Below, piece by piece: positions 16,457 to 25,118 of a stretch of DNA of 64,000 nucleotides. Within the stretch, counting starts at the first letter, position 1, and each line of letters begins with the position of its first letter. The stretch is from positions 94,942-158,941 of the forward strand of contig NZ_ANAH02000024.1 in NCBI RefSeq assembly GCF_000335475.2, in the 5' to 3' direction. The notes under the pieces were generated by a model. That model searched no databases. It saw nothing but the letters and a program-made list of their open reading frames with translations, and was not told the DNA's origin. The position numbers and the translations under genes are program-made. Origin of the DNA: Cystobacter fuscus DSM 2262. Lineage in GTDB: Bacteria; Myxococcota; Myxococcia; Myxococcales; Myxococcaceae.

Positions 16457-18241
16457 ATGAAGATGAGCAGCTGGAGTTCCGTCGCCGTATGGCTCGCATG
16501 CGCCATGCCCGTGTGGGCGGCGGCCCCGAGAGAGAAGGAAGTATGGCTCACCATCGGCACGGACGCGCTGGAGCCGGTACGTGGTGCCTTCCAGGCCAGG
16601 GGCATGACGCTGGCGGCGCCCACGTTCCAGAAGGGCGGCGTGGCGGTGCTGCGCGTGCGCGAGTCCCAGGTGGAACAACTGGCGCTGGCGATGCACGACG
16701 AGCTGCACCGGTGCGCGGGCTTCATCGCCCATGACACCCAGGGCGAGGCCTTCGCGGCGCTGGAGGCCAACAACGCGCCCCAGCCCGTGGCCCCGCTCCT
16801 CCACTACACCCTCAACAACGGCCCCTCGGTGCAGGCGCTGATGGACGAGGTGCGGGAGGTGGAGCTGCGCGACACCATCCAAGCGCTGTCCACCAACTGG
16901 ACCAACCGCTACTACAACGTGCAGAACGGCGCGGACGCGTCCACCTGGCTCGAGAACAAGTGGAAGACGATCACCGCCGGGCGCCCGGACATCACGGTGG
17001 AGCTCTTCGCGCACACCTTCAAGCAGTCCTCCGTCATCGCCACCCTCCGGGGCACCACGCTGCCCGACGAGGTGGTGGTGCTCGGTGGGCACCTGGACTC
17101 CATCAACCAGAGCAACGCCACGACGGGCACGGCGCCGGGCGCGGATGACGACGCGTCGGGCGTGGCCTCCATCACCGAGGTGCTGCGCGTGGCGGTGCTC
17201 GAGGGCTACAAGCCGGCGCGCACCGTGAAGTTCATGGCGTACGCGGGCGAGGAGGCGGGACTGCTCGGCTCCAAGGCCATCGCCAACTCGTTCAAGGCCA
17301 ACGGGGTGAACGTGGTGGGCGTGTTGCAGTTGGACATGACCAACTACCAGGGCAACACCTTCGACTTCGGCCTCGTGTTGGACAGGACGAACGCGACCCT
17401 CAACACGCAGGTGCGCAACCTCATCTCCACGTACCAGCCGGAGCGGACCGTCGCCAACATCATGTGCGGCTATGGCTGCTCGGACCATGCCTCGTGGACC
17501 AACGCGGGCTACCCGGCCGCGATGCCCTTCGAGGCCTCGCTGAGCACGATGAACCCGACCATCCACGGCGCGCAGGACACCCTGGCGTTCCTGGGGGACA
17601 CGGCGGAGAACTCGGTGAAGTTCGCGAAGCTGGGCGCCTCGTTCATGGCCGAGCTGGCCAAGGGCGCCACCGAGGGCAACACCCCGCCGCCCGTCGGTGT
17701 CGAGCCCGGGACGCTCCAGACCGCCGCCTTCGATGCGACGTACTGGGCGCCGGCGTGTTCGCAGGTGGGCTCGGGCTGCGACTCGGGCACGCTGCTCGAC
17801 GGCCGCGGGGGCGTGGGCCCCGAGCAGAACCAGCCCAACACACTGCGCAAGGGCTGCGCGGATGGCGCCTCGGGCACCTACCACGCGGATGAGTCACTCG
17901 ACCGGCTCCAGGTGAGCACCCTGGATGGGACGATCCTCTTCCCGGGCAAGACGGTGAAGATCGAGGCGAGCGTGTACGCCTACTCCACCACGGAGGACAA
18001 GCTGGACCTGTACTACTCGGCGAGCGCCACCAACCCCTCGTGGCAGCTCATCGGCACGTACAGCCCGAGCCACACCGGCGTCACCACCCTCTCCGCCACG
18101 TACACCCTGCCCGTGGGCGGCGTGCAGGCCATTCGCGCCAACTTCCGCCACGCCGGTCCCGACGGTGCCAACAGCGCCGCGCGGGTTTGCAGCGGCGGCG
18201 GGTACGACGACCGCGACGACCTGGTCTTCACGGTGCCGTGA
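16457..18241 (+). CDS. Secreted M28 family zinc aminopeptidase with C-terminal beta domain
   Basis: 594 aa with a signal peptide (AVWLACAMPVWAA). The start at 16457 follows GAGGAG. The catalytic domain matches bacterial leucyl aminopeptidases of the Vibrio type: H212 in GGHLDS, an Asp in PGADDDASG (230-232), E265/E266 in GEEAG, D293 in QLDMTNY and the late His in IHGAQDT supply the two-zinc site and general base. An N-terminal region of about 110 residues resembles a pro-domain. After about residue 420 a Cys-containing beta-rich extension (…CDSGTLLDG…FTVP) looks like a secreted-protease accessory domain. Likely extracellular peptide degradation, fitting a predatory, protein-feeding organism. 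Confidence 0.93.
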   Translation: MKMSSWSSVAVWLACAMPVWAAAPREKEVWLTIGTDALEPVRGAFQARGMTLAAPTFQKGGVAVLRVRESQVEQLALAMHDELHRCAGFIAHDTQGEAFAALEANNAPQPVAPLLHYTLNNGPSVQALMDEVREVELRDTIQALSTNWTNRYYNVQNGADASTWLENKWKTITAGRPDITVELFAHTFKQSSVIATLRGTTLPDEVVVLGGHLDSINQSNATTGTAPGADDDASGVASITEVLRVAVLEGYKPARTVKFMAYAGEEAGLLGSKAIANSFKANGVNVVGVLQLDMTNYQGNTFDFGLVLDRTNATLNTQVRNLISTYQPERTVANIMCGYGCSDHASWTNAGYPAAMPFEASLSTMNPTIHGAQDTLAFLGDTAENSVKFAKLGASFMAELAKGATEGNTPPPVGVEPGTLQTAAFDATYWAPACSQVGSGCDSGTLLDGRGGVGPEQNQPNTLRKGCADGASGTYHADESLDRLQVSTLDGTILFPGKTVKIEASVYAYSTTEDKLDLYYSASATNPSWQLIGTYSPSHTGVTTLSATYTLPVGGVQAIRANFRHAGPDGANSAARVCSGGGYDDRDDLVFTVP

Positions 18242-18262
18242 GGCCCCGCCCCCGGCGGCCGG

Positions 18263-19798
18263 TCACCGCTCCTCGGGAATCGTCAGGGCACGCAGCAGCC
18301 GGCTCTCGCCCAGCTGGATGCGCAAGAGCAGCACCGAGCCCGGGGCCTGTCCGCGCACCGCCTGGGCGAACTCCCGTGGGTTGTTCACCGGCCGGCCACC
18401 GGCCTCGACGATGACCATGCCCGGCTGGAGTCCGGCCCGCTCCGCGGGCGAGCCGGGCTCCACCTCGATGATCAGCGCGCCCCGGATCGCGCCCGGCACG
18501 AGGCGTGGATCCACGTCCTGCAAGCGCATGCCCAGCCGGCGGCCGGACTCCTCGCGCTCGTCACCGGGGGGCTGGGTGGAGAAGCCCTCGAGGTCCGGCC
18601 GCTCGGCGAGCTTCACCCGCACCTCGCGCGACTGGCCCGCGTGGTAGACGGTGAGCTTCACGGTCTCCTCCGGCGGGCGGAAGCCGATGTCGCGCGTGAG
18701 GGCACGCGCGGATTCCACGGGCTCGCCATTCACGGCGGTGATGATGTCGTCCTGCTGGAGGCCGGCCCTGGCCGAGGGCGTGTTCTCCTGCACGCCGGTG
18801 ACGATGGCGCCCTTGTCCTGCGGCACCTTCAGGGCCCGGGCCAGGTCGGGCGTCAGATCCTGCACCGACACACCCAGCCAGCCGCGGCGGATCTTCCCCT
18901 TCTGGAGTTGGGGCAGCAGCGCCTGGGCCGTATTGGAGGGCACGGCGAAGCCGATGCCGGCGCCCCCACCGACGATGGCGGTGTTGATGCCGATGACCTC
19001 GCCCCGGGCGTTGAACAGCGGCCCTCCCGAGTTGCCCGGATTGATGGCGGCGTCCGTCTGCAGGAAGTTGTCGTAGGGGCCCGCCTGGATGTCACGCGCC
19101 CGGGCCGAGAGGATGCCGGAGCTGACGCTGGAGGTGAGCCCGAACGGGTTGCCGATGGCCACCACGGGATCGCCCACGCGCACCGCGTCCGAGTCACCGA
19201 GCCGGACGAAGGGCAGATCCTTCACGTTGCCCTGGAGCTTGATGAGCGCCAGGTCGGTGAGGGGATCCCTCCCGAGCACCTTCGCCTCGTACTCGCGGCC
19301 ATCGTCGAGCCGCACGCGGATGGAGAAGGCGTTCTCCACCACGTGGTTGTTGGTGAGGATGAGCCCGTTCGGGTCGATGATGAAGCCCGAGCCCTCCCCC
19401 TGCTGGACGCGCTCGCGCGGCGCGGGGCCGTCCTCGGGGAGTCCCGGCATGCCGAAGAAGCGCTCGAGCAGATCCCCATGAGCCTCGAGCCCAGGGGCCC
19501 GGACCTGGACGTCCACGTTGACCACGGAGCTCTTCACGGCCTCCACGAGGTCCGCGACGGAGACCAGTTGCCCGGAACCGCCCGTGGCCTGCTCCTCTTG
19601 CGGGAGGGGCCTGGCTGGCTGGGCCCCCTGCTGCACGGGCCGGGGGGCGTCCGGTGCCGGGGCGGGCGCCTGGCTCACGGCGGGAGGTGGAGGGAGGGCC
19701 GGCTCGCGTGCGCGGCGCTCACAACCGGTGGAGACGCTCAGCAGGAGCGCGTTGAACAGGAAGAGGCGAAACCAGAAGGCCGGGCGGGCGTGGGTCAT
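18263..19798 (-). CDS. HtrA/DegP-type serine protease, lipoprotein, two PDZ domains
   Basis: 511 aa from the ATG at 19798, preceded by GGAGGAAG. The N-terminus is a type II signal peptide ending in STGC (C26), so the protein is probably membrane-anchored in the periplasm. A Pro/Ala linker (30-70) follows. The trypsin fold has the complete triad H152 (TNNHVV), D182 (TDLALI) and S257 (GNSGGP). Two PDZ domains follow (about 300-385 and 415-505, with LGVSVQDL and GSPAERAGLQPG). The architecture equals DegP/DegQ apart from lipidation. Role: degradation or folding of misfolded envelope proteins. Confidence 0.95.
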   Translation of the reverse strand: MTHARPAFWFRLFLFNALLLSVSTGCERRAREPALPPPPAVSQAPAPAPDAPRPVQQGAQPARPLPQEEQATGGSGQLVSVADLVEAVKSSVVNVDVQVRAPGLEAHGDLLERFFGMPGLPEDGPAPRERVQQGEGSGFIIDPNGLILTNNHVVENAFSIRVRLDDGREYEAKVLGRDPLTDLALIKLQGNVKDLPFVRLGDSDAVRVGDPVVAIGNPFGLTSSVSSGILSARARDIQAGPYDNFLQTDAAINPGNSGGPLFNARGEVIGINTAIVGGGAGIGFAVPSNTAQALLPQLQKGKIRRGWLGVSVQDLTPDLARALKVPQDKGAIVTGVQENTPSARAGLQQDDIITAVNGEPVESARALTRDIGFRPPEETVKLTVYHAGQSREVRVKLAERPDLEGFSTQPPGDEREESGRRLGMRLQDVDPRLVPGAIRGALIIEVEPGSPAERAGLQPGMVIVEAGGRPVNNPREFAQAVRGQAPGSVLLLRIQLGESRLLRALTIPEER

Positions 19799-19888
19799 CA
19801 AGGGGACTTCCTCCATGGAGGGAAGATGCGGACCCTGTCCGCGCATGCCCACCCTGGACATCGTCATGGGAGAGGAGCACGAACGGAG

Positions 19889-20527
19889 ATGCCGGACATC
19901 GAGACACCAGGGGGCCAGGCGAGTCTGGAACCACGGCCCTTCACGCTGCCGACGAAGCGAGGGCCGGTGGACGTGTTGTTGTACGACTCCCCCGGAGCGA
20001 AGGCGGGGGTGTTGCTGGCGGGAGGCGTGGGCGGTGGCTTCGATACGCCGGCCCTCCGGTTGTACCCGCGGCTGGGCGAGGAGTTGCTGAAGCACGGCCT
20101 GTCCACGCTGCGGTTGAGGTATCGCCACCCGACCGACCTGACGGAGTCGGTGCAGGACGTGCTCGCGGGAGTGGACTTCCTCGTGGAGCGAGGGCTCGAG
20201 CGGATCGCCCTGGTGGGGCACTCGTTCGGTGGGGCGGTGATGATCCGGGCCGGGGTGCGCTCTGCCTGGGTGAAGACGGTGGTGGGGCTGGCGCCCCAGA
20301 GCTACGGGACGGAGCCGGTGCCGGAGTTGCATCCGCGCTCGTTGCTGCTCGTGCACGGCACGTCGGACACGGTGCTCCCGCCGCGCTGCTCGCAGTCCAT
20401 CCACGAGCGGGCCCGGGGGCACAAGGAGCTGGAACTCATCCCGGGAGCCGGGCACGTGCTCAACGAGGCCGCCGAGCCCGTCTTCACGCGCGTGAGGGAC
20501 TGGCTGGTGCACGAGCTCCGGGGGTGA
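19889..20527 (+). CDS. Alpha/beta hydrolase
   Basis: 212 aa from the ATG at 19889, divergent from the HtrA gene. The nucleophile elbow is GHSFGG, the acid is the Asp in HGTSDTVLPP and the base is the His in GAGHVLNE, a complete triad. The core resembles dienelactone-hydrolase/KAT-type small hydrolases with no lid insertion. It has no signal peptide, so it is cytosolic. Substrate unknown. A strong hairpin lies about 60 bases downstream. Confidence 0.9.
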   Translation: MPDIETPGGQASLEPRPFTLPTKRGPVDVLLYDSPGAKAGVLLAGGVGGGFDTPALRLYPRLGEELLKHGLSTLRLRYRHPTDLTESVQDVLAGVDFLVERGLERIALVGHSFGGAVMIRAGVRSAWVKTVVGLAPQSYGTEPVPELHPRSLLLVHGTSDTVLPPRCSQSIHERARGHKELELIPGAGHVLNEAAEPVFTRVRDWLVHELRG

Positions 20528-20587
20528 GTTCGCCTCGCCGGGGAAGGGCCGGGAGGCAGGCCTGGGTGAAGAGAGCCCCGGCGAACC

Positions 20588-20609
20588 GGGGGCCTCGCAA
20601 CAGGCCCCC
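20588..20609 (+). terminator. Stem-loop after the alpha/beta hydrolase
   Basis: GGGGGCCT / AGGCCCCC forms a perfect 8-bp stem with a 6-base loop. It lies between the hydrolase stop and the kinase gene. There is no U-tract, only TGTCTGG, so termination may be weak or factor-assisted. Confidence 0.6.
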
Positions 20610-20693
20610 TGTCTGGCGGGCAGGCATCGCGTCTCCTATCGTGTGCCCCTACCTTCCCTCCTGGATGCACCCCGCGGGTGAACCCCACCTGAT

Positions 20694-22886
20694 ATGCGCC
20701 TGCTCGGTTTCCTGCTCGTGTGGCTGATGGCGACACCTCTCGCGGCCGCCGAGCGGGAGAAACGGGTGCTGCTCTTCGTCCCCGAGGACGCCACGGTGCC
20801 GGCCATCGCGGACTTCACCCGGACCTTCCGGCAGACGGTGCTGGCCAACTGGCGGGGACCCGTCACCGTCGACATCGAATACCTGGACATGGCCTGGTTC
20901 GGCGGCGCCGAGTACGAGCGCGCGCTGCGCGACTTCTATCTCGTCAAGTACCGCGAGCAACAACCCGACGCCATCGTCTCCTTCGTGGATGCCACCCCCC
21001 TGCTGGTCTACCTGCAGCAGGAACTATGGCCCCAGGTGCCATTGCTCTCCATCTTCAACGACGACGTCCTGGTGTCCATGCTGAACCAAGGCCCGTATCT
21101 GCGAGCCAATTGGGCGGATCTCGACGTGTCGGGCACCGTCCAGGTCGCCCTGCGGCTGCTGCCAGACACGCGGCATGTCGCCCTCGTCCTCGGTTCCAGC
21201 CCACGCGAGGTGGGCGCCTGGCCCCATGTCTCGCGCGAGGTCCGCGCCGCCGCGCCGGATCGCGAGTTCATCGGGCTCATGGACCTGACGTTGGAGGAAC
21301 TGCGGCAGCGGGTGCGGACCCTGCCCGAGGACAGCGTGGTCATCCTGGTGGGCTTCATGCAGGACGCGACAGGTCGCAGTTGCATCACGCGCGACGTGTC
21401 GCGGCAGCTGCATGCCGAGGGCAGCCCTCCCATCTTCAGCGTTCACGAGACCATGCTGGGCAGCGGAATCGTCGGGGGGATGTTGTTGGACTACGAGTTG
21501 CTGGGCCAGGAAGCCGCGCGACGCACCCTGCGGCTGCTCGAGGGCGAACCGGCCTCGAACCTGCCGCCAGGATCCATCGAGGCCAATCTGGCCGCCTTCG
21601 ACGAAAGGGAACTCAAGCGCTGGCACATTCCCACCAGCCGGTTGCCTCCCGGCGGCGTGGTGCGCTTTCACGAGCCCGGCCTCTGGGAGCGCTATCGCTG
21701 GCAGGTGGCGGCGATCCTCGTGGCGGGCCTGTTGCAGGCGGTGCTCATCACCGTGCTGCTGCTGGAGCGCGCACAACGCCGGAGGGCCCAGCGGCTGAAC
21801 CTGGCGGTGCTGGACTCGCTCCCCGGCTCCGTGGCCATCCTCGACAAGCGTGGGGTGGTGCTGCGCTCCAATCCACTGACGGCGCAGGGCGAGCGACTGG
21901 GGGGACTGCCCGCGGACAAGCTCCGGGTCCCTGGCGCCTCCTATCTGGAGTCCTTCCGCGAGGCGGCGCGCACCGGCCCCCCCGAGATGGCCGGAGCGGT
22001 GACGCTGCTCCAGGAGGTGCTCTCGGAGCGCGCACCCGAAGGCGTGGTGGAGTCCCGGGGGCTCACCCCCCACACCTGGTTCGAGCTGCGCGCCCGGCAG
22101 TTGGAGTTGCCCGAGGGCGGAGCTGTCGTGACGTTGATGGACGTCACCCCCCGCCGGCGCGCCGAGCTGGAGGCGCGCCAGGCTCGCGACGAACGGGCGC
22201 ACCTGGAGCGGGTGGCCGCCGTGGGCGAGCTGGGGGTCTCCATCGCCCATGAGCTGAACCAGCCCCTGGCCGCCATCCTCACCAACGCCGAGACGGCCCA
22301 GACCCTGCTGCGGCGCACCCCCGTGGATCTGCCCCTGGTGCTCGAGACGCTCCAGGACATCGTCTCCGACGACCAGCGGGCCGGAGCGGTCATCCGCCAC
22401 ATGCGAGCCCTGCTCAAGAAGGGCGAGGCGCAGCACGGCCCCCATGACGTCAACGCGCTGGTGCGCGAGGTGCTGCGGCTGGTGGGCGCCGATGCCCAGG
22501 CACGCGGAGCCGAGCTCACCCTGCACCTGTCCGACTCCCCCCTGACCGTCCACGGCGACGGCGTGCAGTTGCAGCAGGTGGTGCTCAACCTGGTCACCAA
22601 TGCCCTGGACGCGGTGAGCCAGAGCCCCGTCGGACAGCGGCGGGTGTGGGTGCGCACCCAACAACGCGAGGGCCAGGTCGATCTGGTGGTGGAGGACACC
22701 GGGGCGGGGTTGACCGAGCAGGTGCTCGCGCACCTCTTCGAGCCCTTCTTCACCACCAAGCGCGAGGGGCTGGGCATGGGCCTGTCCATCAGCCGCTCCA
22801 TCCTCGAGTCGCATCAGGGCCGGATCCAGGCCGAGCACCGCACGGGAGGGGGCGCCCTCTTCCGCTGTACCCTGCCCTCCGTCTGA
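20694..22886 (+). CDS. Sensor histidine kinase with periplasmic ABC-substrate-binding-like domain
   Basis: 730 aa. A signal/anchor helix (LLGFLLVWLMATPLAAA) is followed by a periplasmic region (25-330) of the ABC_sub_bind/periplasmic-binding type (KRVLLFVPEDATVPAI…; EELRQRVRTLPEDSVVIL), then a membrane helix at about 336-362. A PAS-like segment (LAVLDSLPGSVAILDKRG) leads to the kinase core: SIAHELNQPLAAI (phosphoacceptor His), NLVTNALDA (N box), VEDTGAG (G1) and GLGMGLSISRS (G2). This matches FixL/TodS-like kinases paired with FixJ-type regulators, and such a regulator follows 29 bases downstream. The ligand is unknown; binding domains of this class sense small organic molecules. Confidence 0.93.
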   Translation: MRLLGFLLVWLMATPLAAAEREKRVLLFVPEDATVPAIADFTRTFRQTVLANWRGPVTVDIEYLDMAWFGGAEYERALRDFYLVKYREQQPDAIVSFVDATPLLVYLQQELWPQVPLLSIFNDDVLVSMLNQGPYLRANWADLDVSGTVQVALRLLPDTRHVALVLGSSPREVGAWPHVSREVRAAAPDREFIGLMDLTLEELRQRVRTLPEDSVVILVGFMQDATGRSCITRDVSRQLHAEGSPPIFSVHETMLGSGIVGGMLLDYELLGQEAARRTLRLLEGEPASNLPPGSIEANLAAFDERELKRWHIPTSRLPPGGVVRFHEPGLWERYRWQVAAILVAGLLQAVLITVLLLERAQRRRAQRLNLAVLDSLPGSVAILDKRGVVLRSNPLTAQGERLGGLPADKLRVPGASYLESFREAARTGPPEMAGAVTLLQEVLSERAPEGVVESRGLTPHTWFELRARQLELPEGGAVVTLMDVTPRRRAELEARQARDERAHLERVAAVGELGVSIAHELNQPLAAILTNAETAQTLLRRTPVDLPLVLETLQDIVSDDQRAGAVIRHMRALLKKGEAQHGPHDVNALVREVLRLVGADAQARGAELTLHLSDSPLTVHGDGVQLQQVVLNLVTNALDAVSQSPVGQRRVWVRTQQREGQVDLVVEDTGAGLTEQVLAHLFEPFFTTKREGLGMGLSISRSILESHQGRIQAEHRTGGGALFRCTLPSV

Positions 22887-22915
22887 ACCGAGGGCCCTGT
22901 GGTAGAACCGCTCCC

Positions 22916-23533
22916 ATGAGCCAGGGGGAGCCCACGGTGTTCGTCGTCGACGATGACCCTTCGGTGCTGCGCAGTCTCGGGCGCATGTTCCAGGTGCGGG
23001 GCTATGAAGTGGAGAGCTTCGCCCACCCGCGGCTGATGTTGGAGCGCGAGCCCTCGCGGGGACCTGGGTGCGTGGTGATGGACCTGCGCATGCCGGAGCT
23101 CAACGGGTTGGAGTTGCAGCAGGAACTGCGGCGGGTGGGGTGGACGCAGCCCATCGTCTTCATCAGCGCGCATGGGGACGTGCCGACGGCCGTGCGGGCG
23201 ATGAAGGAGGGGGCGGTGGACTTCCTGCCCAAGCCCGTCACGACGGAGGACATCCTGGCGGCGGTGGAGCAAGCGCTCGAGCGCAACAAGGTGGCGAGGG
23301 CCACGGAGCAGGAGCACGAGGAGTTACGGGCCCTCTTCTCCACGCTCTCTCCCCGGGAGGCGCAGGTGTGCCGGCTGATGGCGAGGGGATTGCTCAACAA
23401 GCAGATCGCGGCCGAGCTGGGCACCGCCGAACAGACGGTGGGCCATCAGCGCCGGAGTGTCATGGCGAAGCTATCGGTGACGTCCGTGGCGGAGCTGGCG
23501 CGGCTGCTGGAGCGGCTGGACTCACGGCCCTGA
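22916..23533 (+). CDS. FixJ-type response regulator (REC + LuxR HTH)
   Basis: 205 aa. The receiver domain (1-125) has the acidic pair in VVDDDPSV, the phosphoacceptor Asp in VVMDLRMPE, the Thr/Ser in FISAHGD and the Lys in LPKP. A linker leads to a LuxR/FixJ helix-turn-helix (TLSPREAQVCRLMARGLLNKQ). It should be phosphorylated by the kinase encoded just upstream and activate transcription. The receiver is closely copied at 24184-24573. Confidence 0.95.
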   Translation: MSQGEPTVFVVDDDPSVLRSLGRMFQVRGYEVESFAHPRLMLEREPSRGPGCVVMDLRMPELNGLELQQELRRVGWTQPIVFISAHGDVPTAVRAMKEGAVDFLPKPVTTEDILAAVEQALERNKVARATEQEHEELRALFSTLSPREAQVCRLMARGLLNKQIAAELGTAEQTVGHQRRSVMAKLSVTSVAELARLLERLDSRP

Positions 23534-23684
23534 GGCGTCAGGACCGCCGCGCCCCTCGGCCTGGCAAGACGCACAATCCCTCTCAGTTGTCAATTCAGCG
23601 AAACGCTCACATGTCATCGCGGGAGCGAGCCGCTATAGACATGGAACCACGAACACCGGTCCCATGAGCCGGGCGAGAGGGACC

Positions 23685-24182
23685 ATGTCCGACACCAAAA
23701 CACTCGGCGACTACGTGGCACAGAAAGAGGCGGAGGCCAGGGAAAGAGCGGCTCCCGTGGTCCCCGCGCCCTCGGGCCGTCAACGCAACAACGGCGCGTT
23801 CATCGCGCTGAACATGTCGACGGCCGACGGTGTTCTCGAGGCGGCCATGGCGCACGCCATGAGTACGGGCGATGTCAACTCGGGCTACATCCTCTCCGCG
23901 CATTCCAATACCAAGTGGCGCTATGACGTCACCTGTGTGGATTACGACGCGAACGCACTCACCGTGGCCGCGTTCCTGGGCAAGGTCTCGAGGAGTGCTC
24001 CCCTCGAGCACAACGTCAACAGTGAGTTCTCGACCCACTCCTCGATCACCGGGATGGAGTACCTCAAGAAGGGCACATGCGCGGTTCGCATCGTGTTCGA
24101 CGGAACCACGAACGTGAAAGCCTCCGACAGCCCTCAATACAACGACGGCAAGGAGCGCGTCGCCGTCGCCCATACGCTCTGA
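23685..24182 (+). CDS. Hypothetical protein between two FixJ-like receivers
   Basis: 165 aa from the ATG at 23685 (GAGAGGGACC upstream); an in-frame ATG at 23664 is possible. There is a charged N-terminal helix, then a polar, Asn/Ser/Thr-rich domain (NNGAFIALNMSTADGVLEAAM…GYILSAHSNTKWRYDVTCVDYDANALTV) with no signal peptide and no motif I know. The gene is less extreme in GC-ending codons than its neighbours. It ends one base before the receiver-only gene and is probably cotranscribed with it. A TATAGA at 23634-23639 could be its -10 element. Confidence 0.7.
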   Translation: MSDTKTLGDYVAQKEAEARERAAPVVPAPSGRQRNNGAFIALNMSTADGVLEAAMAHAMSTGDVNSGYILSAHSNTKWRYDVTCVDYDANALTVAAFLGKVSRSAPLEHNVNSEFSTHSSITGMEYLKKGTCAVRIVFDGTTNVKASDSPQYNDGKERVAVAHTL

Positions 24183-24183
24183 C

Positions 24184-24573
24184 ATGAGCCAGAAGCGCCC
24201 CAGGGTGTTCGTCGTGGACGATGACCCTTCGGTGCTGCGCAGTCTCGGGCGCATGTTCCAGGTGTGGGGGTATGAGGTGGAGTGCTTCGCCCAGCCGCGG
24301 AAGATGCTCGAGCGTGAACCCTGGCGAGGACCTGGATGCGTGGTGATGGACCTGCGCATGCCGGACCTCAACGGGCTGGAGTTGCAACAGGAACTGCGTC
24401 GGGCGGGGTGGACGCAGCCCATCGTCTTCATCAGCGCGCATGGGGACACGCTGACGGTGACACAGGCAATGAAGGCGGGGGCGATGGACTTCCTGCCCAA
24501 GCCGTTCAGCACGGAGGAATTGCTGACGGCGGTGGAGCGAGCGCTCGCGCGCGACAGCCTGGCGGGGCCGTGA
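24184..24573 (+). CDS. Receiver-only response regulator, duplicate of the FixJ-type REC domain
   Basis: 129 aa. It is strongly similar to residues 1-125 of the regulator at 22916-23533, including long identical stretches at protein and DNA level. The active-site residues are kept: DDDP, the Asp in VVMDLRMPD, and the Lys in FLPKP. It stops right after the domain and no HTH remnant is found before the cupin gene. As an intact single-domain receiver it could act as a phosphate sink or branch for the nearby kinase; this is inference. Confidence 0.9.
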   Translation: MSQKRPRVFVVDDDPSVLRSLGRMFQVWGYEVECFAQPRKMLEREPWRGPGCVVMDLRMPDLNGLELQQELRRAGWTQPIVFISAHGDTLTVTQAMKAGAMDFLPKPFSTEELLTAVERALARDSLAGP

Positions 24574-24587
24574 GGTACAGTGGTGGC

Positions 24588-25085
24588 ATGGTCGACGAAC
24601 TGGTGAGGACATTGGGACTCGCGCCCCATCCGGAGGGAGGCTTCTTCCGCGAGACGTGGCGCTCGGCGGTGACGGTGGAGACGCCGCGCGGCACGCGCTC
24701 GGTGGGCACGGCCATCTACTACCTGCTGCCGCGCGGCACGTTCGCCGCCTGGCACCGGGTGAGCTCGGCCGAGCTGTGGCACTTCTACGACGGGCACGCG
24801 CTGACGATGTACCTGCTCGATGAAGCCCAGGGCCGGCTGGAGACGGTGACACTGGGCCGGGATGTCGCGCGCGGGGAGAGGCCACAGGTGCTCGTCCCGG
24901 CCGGGGTGCTCCAGGCGGCCCTGCCCCGAGGGGAGTACACGCTGTGCGGCTGCACGGTGGCCCCGGGCTTCGACTTCGCGGACTGGGAGATGCCCCGCGG
25001 CGAGGAGCTGGCGGCCCGCCATCCCGAGCACGCGGAGCTGTTCCGTCAGCTCTGCCATCCGGGCGTCCCGAAATCGGGAGGTTGA
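24588..25085 (+). CDS. Cupin domain protein (DUF985)
   Basis: 165 aa from the ATG at 24588, 14 bases after the receiver gene. The family opening LGLAPHPEGGFFRETWRS and the AIYYLLPRGTFAAWHRVSSAELWHFYDG block are diagnostic of DUF985 cupins (RmlC-like jelly roll). His/Glu residues in WHRVSSAELWHFY may bind metal. Function is not established for the family. Confidence 0.93.
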   Translation: MVDELVRTLGLAPHPEGGFFRETWRSAVTVETPRGTRSVGTAIYYLLPRGTFAAWHRVSSAELWHFYDGHALTMYLLDEAQGRLETVTLGRDVARGERPQVLVPAGVLQAALPRGEYTLCGCTVAPGFDFADWEMPRGEELAARHPEHAELFRQLCHPGVPKSGG

Positions 25086-25118
25086 ATAAAGCCCCGGCGT
25101 TTTCGTCGGCGGCGAACC

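Noticed and set aside
24184..24573. Receiver-only gene as a broken FixJ regulator (pseudogene)
   Set aside because: No HTH remnant follows, the frame is intact and the phosphorylation residues are kept, so a functional single-domain receiver is more likely.
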